Below are positions 14,701 through 24,322 of a stretch of DNA of 64,000 nt, one piece after another. Source of the stretch: Apostichopus japonicus (lineage: Eukaryota > Echinodermata > Holothuroidea > Aspidochirotida > Stichopodidae); contig NC_092571.1 of the NCBI RefSeq assembly GCF_037975245.1, forward strand, positions 27,478,564 through 27,542,563, read 5' to 3'. The translations under genes were made by a program, and so were the position numbers. Numbering within the stretch: position 1 is the first letter of the stretch; the number at the start of each line of letters is the position of its first letter. Below the pieces are notes generated by a model. That model saw only the letters and a list, made by a program, of their open reading frames with translations. It was not told where the DNA came from and did not search any database.

Positions 14701-17700
14701 AAGGCTAAGGTATCCAAGAGAAGAAAGTTACTTGTAGAAGACAACAAAGATGAGGAATCTACAGATTTAGATAGAAGAAAATCAAAAACTTACAAAGCAA
14801 CATATGATGAAGACTTCACAACCACAAGTGGAGTGCAGCCAGCAGAGAAAGATGATGAGGAAGAGCCCAAAACTGCAAATAAAACTGAAAGGAAACGAAA
14901 GGCAAAAATGAAGAAAAGAAAGGTACTTAAAGAAGACACAGATGAGCAAGGTATATATTCAGACAAAAGGCAATCAAAGATTAACAAGAAGCAAATGTTT
15001 ACTGAAGATGAAGACTCATCAAGTAATGACGGAGACTGGGAAGACTCTTCAAGTGATGACGAAGCATTCGCAACAACAAGTGATGTGCAGCTATCAAGTA
15101 AAAGCAAAGAGGGTAATAGAAAATGGGATTCCAAGGACTACTGCCTCTACTGTGATCACGCTTTTGCAAAGATTTTTCGTCATTGCTCTCAGAAGCATGA
15201 TGAAGAAAAGTTAGTTGTTGAAATCAATGCTCTTCCATTACATGGGAAAGATAGAAAAGCAAAGATAGCTGTTTTGAGAAACCGAGGGAATTTAAAACAC
15301 AATAAATTGGTATGGGACACTGGAGAAGGTCAAATAAAGCCACGGAAAAGGCCAACGGCATTAGACAAGGCGGAATCATCAGACTACCTGCCATGTGAGT
15401 ATTGTGATGGTAGTTTCAAGAAGGATGGACTTTGGAAACACCAAAAGGTTTGCTCATCCAGAGGCAACAGGAAACGTGTTCACCGTGTTCAAGCAGTAGC
15501 AAAGATGTTTCTACCTACCTCTGAATGTGCTTCGGATGCACTCAATGCAAAGGTATTGACCCGCATGCAGGCAGATTTGGTTGCACGGGAAGTTAGAAAA
15601 GATCCAGTTATTTTGACATTTGGCACTAAGCTGTTAAACTCACATCCTGAAGATCACCATGCCCTTCCTATTTCCCAGCGCATGAGAGATGTAGCAAAGT
15701 TGTTGATTGAATCAAAAAAGATTGATCCATCTGTGACATGTATGAGGGACTGCATAAATCCTGATAAATTTGATACTCTTGTTAAAGCAGTGAAGAATAT
15801 TGCAGGATTTGATGAAACAAGGAGCAACTACAAGACACCATCTTATGCCAGAAACATAGGCTACGATATTGACAAAGTAGCTGCAATAGTTCATTCAGAG
15901 GCTATCAAAGCCAATGGTGGAAAAGGTGACAGCACTTTGATGGCAAAGGTTCAGGGGTTCCAGACACTTAAGAGAAATGATTGGTCCTCCTCAGTGTCTT
16001 CCGTAGCTCAATATACTTTGGATAAACGCAGCATAAACAAACCAAAGCTGCAGCCTGTGGCATCAGACATACAGAAACTCACCAAGTACCTAAAGACCAA
16101 CACTGAACTACACAAACAACAGCTGAAAAAGGATGTAACTTCAACAAACAACTGGAATGAACTAAGTAAGATGACTTTGGCACATATCAATCTGTTCAAC
16201 CGTAGAAGAAGTGGGGAGATCGAAAGGCTACGTTTAGATCAGTATGAGAAAATAACAACTGATATGGATAACATACCAGAAGAAGTGTTCCAAAGTCTAG
16301 GTGAGGTTGAAAAGGCACTTGTGAGGAAGTTCCACAGAGTTGAGATTCCTGGGAAACGGCGTCGCACGGTCCCTATCTTAATGACTGAAAGTATGGTGCA
16401 AAATGTGGATTTGTTAATCTCCACAAGGAGCTCAGCCAAGGTAGCATGAAACAATCCTTATGTATTTGCAAGGCCATACTTTGATTCTCAGTGGCCTGTG
16501 CCAGCAAATGACTGCTTGAGAAAGTATTCCATCGACTGTGGTGCCAGCCACCCAGAACTGATTAGGTCAAGCAAACTGAGAAAGCATGTAGCTACAATGT
16601 CCCAAATTCTGTCTCTGAAGGAGAATGAATTGGATTTGCTTGCTGCTTACATGGGACATGACATTAGAATCCATAGAGATTTCTATAGGTTGCCTGAAAG
16701 CACACTGCAAGTAGCCAAGGTATCAAAGATTCTTATCATGATGGAAGAGGGTACCATCAGCAAATTTAAAGGCAAGGCTTTGGATGAAATAGATGTCTCT
16801 CTTGAAGGATGTAAGTGCACAATATCTTTACGTAAAGGTTAATATATAACTCAACTAAAAACAGCTCCTGGGTCTTACAGTTTATATTTTTACTATATTA
16901 ATTCTGTAGGAAGTGTAATCATGTAGCAAATTTGTGTTACTTGTGTGAGATTTTGTGGCACCAAACCGACAGTGATGTCACAATTAAACAGCATGAGTAC
17001 TGTAAGTGCTAAACATATGAGCACAGAACCTTGCATTAAGTAGACCCTCAAAGGACATTTGCCTGACGCCCCAAATTGTTATTGCAAGTTTGTAATGATT
17101 CAAGTAGAAAGATTATCATTTTTTTAGTTACTTATACTGTCGAAATATCAGTTTTTGTCTCCATTTAGAGCAGTGGTTGGCAACATTTTTGCTGCCAGCC
17201 AAATTATTGATCCTTGTCATGCAAAAGGGGCTGGGGTGGGTAGATAAAGCTCTTTTATCAAAACTTTCTTAGCATCCCTCATGGGTTGGACATGCCATGG
17301 CGAGCTAGATTTGGATTGTAGGCTGATGTCCATAATTTAGAAGGTCTCTGTGAAACGGTAGTATAACCCTTAAAGAATTAAGCACAGCCACATCAATAAC
17401 ATAATATCTGAATTGTTCATTGTTTCATGAAGCTGATGAGAACAACTCAAGCTGTGAAGAATTAGGCGACGAAGACACAAGTGAAGAAACACCCAATGTC
17501 AACCAAGAGGCTGGTAAATGTTTTCAAAGTGCATCTTACTCGTTGACTTGAGGGCAGGGATGAGGGTACTAACTTATTTTCTACATCAGCTACACACTAT
17601 TTACAAAACTTGGCTGAGGTATCTATATCCATAGGTATCTATAGGTATCGTAATAGTACACATGCATGTACTGATGTATGTGGGATAAGTAGTGGTGTAT

Positions 17701-20312
17701 ATCAACCTTTTGCTACCTAATGCAGCCACTCAGTTATCAATTAAACCATGTCAGTTTATCTTAACTGTGCAAATGGGAAATCACATGACATTTGTCAGAG
17801 TTATGGTCATAGAATTGCCTATAAAGGGACATGACTGGCTGAAATTTCCTAATTTGAATTAATATTCCTCATGTTTCTCTACCATTGAGTTAGTTTTCTG
17901 ACTAGAAAAATATATTTGTTTCAGAAACCTCAGTAGTGAGCAGCACCTCCTCTGGCCGAATTGAGAGTACTAAGAAGCTGTCTCAAAAGGAGTCACTAGC
18001 AGGTGAATTTTTTAGTTTGGTTAGCTGCAGGCATTGACAGGAACTGGCATAAATTCATCAATTTAAAGCTGTACAAATGAAGTAATTCTTGTATAGCACA
18101 GTCACAGTATACAATAGACGTATTACTGCAGGAGAAACATGTAGTCTTAAGACAGATCACTATAAGACAAATGAGTGAGACAAAGTGGCATTTACACCCC
18201 TTCCTAATTACCTGACAAAATTACTAAAGCCATGCAACTGCATAGGTGCAAACAACCCCAAATATGCCAGATTCTTTGCCAGATTTTTTGTTGCCTATAT
18301 TTGACCAACAAATGGAACATTATTAATATATTCTATCACATGAATCAGGTTTGCTTTTCTTCTTAACTCAAATGTTCACAGAAAAAAGAGTTTGCTTGAT
18401 TGACTGATTTGAGCAAATCATATTGTTTTACATTATGCATGAATCTCTTTTTGTTGATACGATCGTGCACATCATGTGTACATGCATGGACATGTAACAA
18501 CATGTGCCCATGAGTGAGAACACACATGAGTCCAAAAATATGGTATCTGAGTTCAGTATTTGTACAACCTACCTTTTAGCCAATGGAGTCATTCAGTGAT
18601 CAATTAAATCATAGAAGTCAATTTTAAAGGTGCATATGAGGCACATAATACTATCTGTTGTTCTGTTAGACCTTGTCGAGGAAAAGAAAGCTTGCTCCGG
18701 CTGGCTGGCTGACAGGATGTAATTTGAATCCATATTCCTCATGTTCAATTAAGTTAATTGCATATCTAAACAGACAACTTATGTTTTTATTTTTCAAAAA
18801 CCTATTCAGTAAGTAGCACTTCTTGTGGCCAAGATGGAAGAACCAAAAAGGAGTCTCAAAAGCAGTCACAAGCAGGTAACATCTTTATTTATTTTTTTCA
18901 TAACTTCTAAAAAGTACTAGTGGTATCAATAATTCAATTTTTCATTACGATACAGTTGGAAATTGAAAAGATGTACAAATGAAGTCATTGACAGTGGACT
19001 TAAATGTTATCTAAAGACAGTTTACACTAACTAGACAAATGATTGGGTGGCATTTGCACCACATTCCCTAATCACCAGACAAAATGAATGCAAAGCCATG
19101 TAACAGAAAAGGTGCTAGAAATTATCCCCACATATGTGCCAGGATGTACTCAATTCTGCAGAAGCCCAGATTTGAAAAAAGTTTTGGTTTGGATGATTAT
19201 CGTTGCCTGTGTAGTCATGATGGGACATGCATGCGTGCACTTGTTTTGTTATTTGAACGAGGACCTGAACATAAGAATTGCAGGTCCTCGGATGTGATTT
19301 CTAAAGAATCACCACGTTCTTTAAAGAATTCCTATTGGGTATTGTTAAGGTTAAGGTACATGGATTTGAACAATGTAAAAAACAATGGGGTTCTCAGTCT
19401 GAATGTAAACGCACCGAGCAATGGTCCATTGCCGGATTTAATACTTGATTAAGCAGCCAGTAAAACATTGCAATGAAAGGTAACTTCTGAAAATAGTTCT
19501 TCCAAAGTGTCAATTACTCATAGTCAAGTAGCCTTAGACCATGACTGTTTCTGCTTAGAATGAGATAAACTAGCAACTAATTTCACTTGAGAATACACCT
19601 TCAGGCTATAGGTGATACACACCTGGAAGAGAACCTATTTGGTAGAACAAGTTGTTTTTTTGATAGTTTTTTCTTATAGTAAAGTTCTGCTTCATGAATC
19701 CTGTTGTTTTTGGTGAGGGTTAAATGTCATTTAACTGTGGCGCTAGAAGAACCTTTTTGGCAACACTAGAAACATACAGGTATGTGCTATGCAATGTAGA
19801 TGGAACGTTGCAATGTTTATACACAGTGCCGGCCATGATCTTATGGTATATTCGTTGGTTCAGAGGTTGAATGTTGAATTACCACAGTCCTATATCGTTA
19901 TAACCATGAAAAATCTAGCAATTTAAAAAATCGTATGGTTGGCTTGAAGCAATGATCTGAGCAATACCAGCTTATTATTAATTATTAACCTTTATTTATC
20001 AAGGAAGATTCATGTTCTTCATGTAACAGATCATAGTTTTTTTTACTGCTACTCTTTTTCAAAGTGTCCAGCTGTGAAGATAGAAGTAAAAGAAATTATG
20101 CAAGAAGGAAGCCGTGGACATGTGAGGAAAAAAAGTGTGTGCTTGTGCACTTCAAAAATGAGCTGGAAAGTGGACAGACTCCAAACTATGAACAGTGCAT
20201 TGCTGTACAACAAAAACACCCTCTGCTCAAGGGAAGAAAGTGGTCAACTATCAAAGATTTTGTAGTAGCAGAAAGAAGGAGGTGTTTGCGCAAACTCCAA
20301 AACAAGGAGTAA
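8697..20312 (+). CDS. SET methyltransferase - zinc finger - tyrosine recombinase - SANT/Myb fusion gene (7 visible exons)
   Basis: Seven exons (8697-8756, 10922-11075, 12642-16810, 17433-17513, 17925-18002, 18810-18875, 20065-20312) join with matching phases at GT-AG junctions into about 1,618 codons; a 5' exon is probably missing. In order: a complete KMT5A/SETD8-like SET domain (motifs RAIFTKRKFEKGDFLL, FGRLVNHA, ILYDYG; the KMT5A counterparts are RLINHS and LLYDYG); an acidic, serine- and lysine-rich region with tandem duplications; a C2H2 finger (15139-15198) and a C2HC finger (15391-15450); a tyrosine-recombinase domain with Arg in NRRRSGEIERL, second Arg in SSKLRKH, His in MGH and Tyr in RDFYRLP; small linker exons; and a SANT/Myb-like end (PWTCEEKK...KWSTIKDFV). 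SET domains of the KMT5A type monomethylate H4K20; Crypton-type recombinases cut and rejoin DNA. The whole protein's role is unknown. A TGA at 16447-16449 lies inside the recombinase domain. A domesticated or still mobile Crypton-like element fused to a SET gene is my inference. Confidence 0.8.
10922..11075 (+). CDS. exon: N-terminal half of the SET domain
   Basis: The exon lies between tctttcag and gtaagc. It encodes GRAIFTKRKFEKGDFLLTYKG and continues to FRWKHQKL, matching the order KGRGV/ATKxFxxGDFVVEYxGDL of KMT5A-type SET domains. Phase 1 in and phase 2 out fit the neighbouring exons; the junction codon completes the L-C-V-D segment. Confidence 0.8.
12642..16810 (+). CDS. large exon: SET C-half, repeats, zinc fingers, recombinase
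   Basis: A single 4.2-kb exon. 12642-12840 completes the SET domain (GRLVNHA, then ILYDYG). 12949-14412 is two near-identical units of about 244 residues. 14362-15110 is three diverged units of roughly 65-85 residues sharing RRKLLVEDNKDEESTD and FTTTSGVQ, rich in K/R and D/E/S and probably disordered. 15139-15450 holds the two zinc fingers. 15490-16810 is the recombinase: helical N-half, first catalytic Arg region at 16201-16215, second Arg at 16579, His at 16657, Tyr at 16684. TGA at 16447-16449 splits the domain between the two Arg boxes, while the frame after it is open and fully conserved in pattern (NNPYVFARP onward), so the break looks recent. The donor at 16811 (gtaagt) leaves phase 1. 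Confidence 0.8.
17433..17513 (+). CDS. linker mini-exon 1
   Basis: An 81-bp exon, acceptor tgaag and donor gtaaatg, phase 1 on both sides. It encodes an acidic serine-rich peptide (DENNSSCEELGDEDTSEE). The phase fit on both sides is the support. Confidence 0.6.
17925..18002 (+). CDS. linker mini-exon 2
   Basis: A 78-bp exon, acceptor tttcag and donor gtgaat, phase 1-1. Its peptide ETSVVSSTSSGR...SQKES resembles that of the next mini-exon, so the two look like an exon duplication. Confidence 0.6.
18810..18875 (+). CDS. linker mini-exon 3, duplicate of mini-exon 2
   Basis: A 66-bp exon, acceptor attcag and donor gtaaca, phase 1-1. The peptide VSSTSCGQDGRTKKESQKQS is a shortened relative of the previous exon's. 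Flanking intron sequence is also partly shared (for example 'catattcctcatgtt' near 18731 against 17865). Confidence 0.6.
19255..19399. mobile_element. 149-bp inverted-repeat element, diverged copy 2
   Basis: A diverged copy of the 6576-6724 element in the last intron of the SET-recombinase gene. It keeps the aggacctgaa/caggtcctcg inner hairpin; the right terminus has decayed to ttctcagtc. Confidence 0.55.
20065..20312 (+). CDS. terminal exon: SANT/Myb-like domain
   Basis: Acceptor ttcaaag, phase 1 in, stop TAA at 20310-20312. It encodes RRKPWTCEEKKCVLVHFKNE, then a P-x-x-E-Q-C segment and KWSTIKDFVVAERRR. Spaced tryptophans and the WT-x-EEK start are typical of SANT/Myb-type DNA-binding ends in proteins with Crypton-like recombinase domains. 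This closes the gene. Confidence 0.7.
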
Positions 20313-21870
20313 CCACAGCTAAATGTGAGGCTCGTATGTGGAAACTGTAGGGCTTACCCAGTCTTTAATTTAGTTATGGTAAATTGCCCTTCGCATGAGC
20401 CATGGGACTTTATTTTGTGTTTATTGTTGTGAGAGTAAAGTTTTCATTGCTGTTACATACTTAGCTTTGTTTTTAAATTACCTGTGCAATATAGCACTTG
20501 AGTTTGTTTTGCTTTTCGAACGATGACCCCAACTAAGCATGTACTAACTTCCCCAAATACTGACTAATTTTACTGATACTGTCAACAAAGGAAACTGTAT
20601 AGCTTACACATACTTAACCTATGGTGGATTGTCCTGCTCATAGTAATGAGACAAAACAAATCAGCTTGTGAATATTTGTTAGAACACTGGAAAATATGGA
20701 TACATTAACCACAAGAAAATTTTCAATATATCTTGAAAATTTCTGAACAAAATGTCATCTGGAACTTATTATGCTGCTGTATGAAGCCATGTGTACTGGA
20801 AGAAAAACTTTGCACTTGAGCACTTGCGTTCTCCAGCTTTGGCCGGTGTGTTGTTTTGCAAGAAAAAATAAACATGAAAGTTTTCATACATCAAGGTCTT
20901 AGTTAAAGATGAAAGAAGGAGTAGTTTGGAGAAATCGCAAAAAGTAAGTAGGACATTGTGAAGGTTCTCCACGTTATCCTCTCATTAGCAACCCAAAGGA
21001 TGCAGATGCAGAATTGTCCTCTACATAGCTTCAGGTTTACTGGTGAATCTGTGAAAGTTGTGGTTTGATTTACCCAGTCATGGTTTTAGTGTTGTCAAAA
21101 CGGGAAAGTCTCAATTTCTGTTACATGTTTCCAGTTTCATTACTGAAGTCCTTGCACTGAATAGCCGTTTGAGCCTATTCTGCTTTCTATCAATAAGCCA
21201 AACTTGTAGTAGGTCTACCTCTGTGTATGAAACTCTAGGGCACAGCCAGAATACCTATGAATTGTTATCCACATTTTCATAAGACAAGTCTTAATTACTT
21301 GAATTATTGTTATCATTTGTAGTTAAAGTTAATGTTGTATTGTCATAGTTACACTTTTATTGTTCTCACAGGAATGTTTCAGTTGCTTTCATTTGCATAC
21401 AAGTGAGGAAGTTGTTGGTATAATTTAACGAATACATGGATAATAAAGAGTTCTGTTTCATCTTCTAGTAAAACTGAAAAGTCATTTACCATTGATAAGC
21501 TGTAGACTACCAGTTAGTAACATCAGCTCTTTCAAAGCATGCAACATGTGTTTGATCTGAGATAAAGTGCTGGCAAAATACAGTATTTTTATCATTAATG
21601 ATTAATTGCTACAGGCCCACTAAGCGCCTACTAAGATGTTTGTGGCAGTGGAATAATACTCTAACACGGTTTCAATGACCAGTTCTGCTTCTCTTGGGCT
21701 TTACATGACCACATTCAGTTCTGGCATCTCTCATGTCATTCTATGACTGTGGGTAAGCTATTGGACTGCCAGGGAGACAATCCATGCTACTCTGAATCTG
21801 AATGTTATTATGAGAACTCTTGCAACTATTCTTAAGTGTTATTTTGGAATCTTGAATGGCTTTTATTCTA
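20313..21870. other. likely 3' UTR and downstream non-coding sequence
   Basis: It follows the stop of the SET-recombinase gene. Nothing coding is recognised. A canonical AATAAA lies at 21442-21447. Confidence 0.4.
21442..21447 (+). promoter_or_regulatory. possible polyadenylation signal
   Basis: First clear AATAAA on the plus strand after the stop at 20312, about 1.1 kb downstream. Another lies at 22848-22853. Either, or neither, may be used. Confidence 0.25.
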
Positions 21871-22263
21871 TTTAGTCAGTTTACGTTTAATACTTTTATT
21901 TGTTTGATATTGGTTTCGTTTTTATGTGATGTGAAAGGACCATTAAAACGCTTCCCATGAACAGAGGCCGCTATGAAGATGAATGAAGCTCTGCATTGAC
22001 TCTATCTAATCACAATGTACTCATTTCTGGTAATGCCATCAGTGTAGTGGCAGACTTGTGTTATTAGGGATGTTAATTTCCTTAAGCTGATGGTAGCATA
22101 AATCCAAGAGTCATTTTCAAAAAGTGATGAATTACATGACAGAAGCAACAAGCCATGGCTACATATGCATCTGCTTCCAATTTGCATGAGACGTGCATTA
22201 TCTTATAAGCCTTACCTTTTAGTTTAGTCAGTTTACGTTTAATACTTTTATTTGTTTGATATT
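21871..22263. repeat. 41-bp identical direct repeat pair
   Basis: 21871-21911 and 22223-22263 are identical over 41 bp (tttagtcagtttacgtttaa...). They bracket about 310 bp, consistent with a segmental duplication or the ends of a small element. Confidence 0.7.
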
Positions 22264-22289
22264 ACATTACACTACCTTACCTTATACCT

Positions 22290-22830
22290 GATAATGCCTC
22301 TTTGCATTGGACATTGAATGCTACATAGAGTACTCTATTGTCAACAAACCAAACCTACAGGTTCACCTGCTTCCAATGTTATTGAGATGTCGCATTACAT
22401 TATATGGTCAGTCTGACAGTGTATGTATTGTAGCATTGAACATTATATTGCCAAGATACCATGGCTACAGTTGCATCTGCTTCCAATGTTATGAGATGTT
22501 GTATTAGACAAAGGTTCTAATATTGTTCACTCCCTTGCATCAAAAGTTAAATGCCTCTTTGTTGATAACGAACCAAAGCTACACTGGTGCATGTTGTTAC
22601 CATGTCAATATTGAAATGCTGCATTACTGATTATGTTTTAGTATTGTCTGTACTTTAGCATTTAATTTAGAACGCTGAAAAGTTAACAACAAACTGCAAC
22701 TACATATGCATCATAGAGATGTTAAATTGCCATATGGGTTCTGATTTTGTCACCTTGTGTTAAAGTTGAAATGCTTGTTCAATACATCTACTTTTCATGT
22801 TATTGAAATTTTCGACTACCATTTGTGTTC
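22290..22830. repeat. degenerate ~125-bp tandem repeats
   Basis: About four diverged units share 'cattgaatgct/cattgaaca', 'aaaccaaa.ctac', 'catctgcttccaatgtta' and 'gagatg..gcatta'. No coding content. Confidence 0.5.
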
Positions 22831-23371
22831 CTATATTATCTTGTAATAATAAAGGGGGAAAGGGTCAGTTTCATTTGTATACTTTTTATGCTGTCTAGAT
22901 AAACTTTTGGTTAGCTATCTTTTGTCTCCACTCAGTACCTCACCACATGGAATGCACAAGCTTTTGTTTTTTGGGTGTGTTTTATCAAGTGGTTAGTTGA
23001 GAAATGGAATGCTATCCCTAGTTACTGTAAAATCACTAGATACAGAAGACTTGTATAGCCCTAATTGAAACATGCAATTGAATCAAACACTGTTGTGATA
23101 AGGTATGAAACTGTTTTAATCCAGTGGGTTGAGCGTAGGTTGGACTCACTTGGACTTGCTCCCATGTCGTTGTCGAAGGGAGGCCGAGTCAGACGGATCC
23201 TAGTGCAAGGCATCTTGAATTCAATTTTAAGTCTGAGGATGCAGTAGTCCAGACTAGTCTGAAGCTGGACTGCAAACTGCTTCATACTCACAAGATGCTA
23301 CTGACATTATGTGATGACAGCAGGCTGTAAAATGGACTCTATTTGACACATGTAAAACCGTGTGTGTATAA

Positions 23372-23660
23372 GGTATATGCACAAATCTGAGGACTGTCCT
23401 CAGATAGTTTTATACACTTCTTACTCATGTAGTGCAAAAAGTGCCAAACTGAGGACCATATTTACTGTCCTCTCATATGTCTCATTGACACTAAGTGTGT
23501 ATGCAGTGTATGTACAATGCGAGGACAGTCCTCATATTTTTATACATTTCATACACATGTAGTGCTTCAAGAACCATTAAGGGGACAGTATGTGTTGTCC
23601 TCAGATAGGGACCTTTACCATGATGCTGTGTATGTAAAAATGTGAGGACAACCTCATTAG
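23372..23660. repeat. tandem ~140-bp units with GAGGAC palindromes
   Basis: Two full units and a partial one share 'ttttatacactt', 'actcatgtagtgc' and a palindromic 'ctgaggactgtcctcag' or its variant 'gcgaggacagtcctcat'. They abut the large GTAT array. Confidence 0.6.
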
Positions 23661-23721
23661 CGTGGGAGGTATGGGCAGACAATTTGGTATATTTGTGTCC
23701 TCACTTAATTTGGTGCTCCTC

Positions 23722-24100
23722 TATGTATGTATGTATGTATGTATGTATGTATGTATGTATGTATGTATGTATGTATGTATGTATGTACGTACGTACGTAC
23801 GTACGTACGTATGTATGTATGTATGTATGTATGTATGTATGTATGTATGTATGTATGTATGTATGTGTGTGTGTATGCGTGTATGTATGTATGTATGTAT
23901 GTATGTATGTATGTATGTATGTATGTATGTATGTACGTACGTACGTACGTACGTACGTACGTATGTATGTATGTATGTATGTATGTATGTATGTATGTAT
24001 GTATGTATGTATGTATGTATGTATGTATGTATGTATGTATGTATGTATGTATGTATGTATGTATGTATGTATGTATGTATGTATGTATGTATGTATGTAT
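23722..24100. repeat. (GTAT)n array with ACGT blocks
   Basis: About 380 bp of GTAT repeats with two blocks of six to seven ACGT units (GTACGTAC...) and one GTGTGTGTATGCGT interruption. The ORFs across it are artefacts. Confidence 0.95.
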
Positions 24101-24256
24101 TTTAGATCCTCCTGCAAGCAGGAAATCGCGAAGAAGCCATCATTGGCTTATCAAAGCCGCAAGCTGACCGAAGTCAGTCTCTTACACTCATATTTAACGT
24201 CCATGATTATGAATTGTCAATTGTCAACTCTGTAACTGGACGACATACATTATCTT

Positions 24257-24322
24257 GGAGTGACTCGAGCCGGGGACCTAATGATTGGAAGGCACCGGCG
24301 TTAACCACTGAGCTAACACTCC
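24257..24322 (-). repeat. tRNA-like SINE head
   Basis: Minus strand: GGAGTG acceptor start pairs with CACTCC at the end. A-box-like TAGCTCAGTGGTTA and B-box-like GGCTCGAGTC are present, and the anticodon-arm region TGCCTTCCAATCA resembles tRNA-Gly(UCC). The length (66 nt) and imperfect arms suggest a SINE head or tRNA relic. Confidence 0.5.

Noticed and set aside
13218-15134. Serine-rich minus-strand ORFs of up to 118 residues
   Set aside because: They are antisense shadows of the duplicated acidic region in the SET-recombinase exon.
16447-16449. TGA as a selenocysteine codon
   Set aside because: No cysteine or selenocysteine position is expected there in tyrosine recombinases and no SECIS-like element was noticed.
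23642-24235. Met-Tyr-Val-Cys repeat ORFs
   Set aside because: They are translations of the GTAT array.
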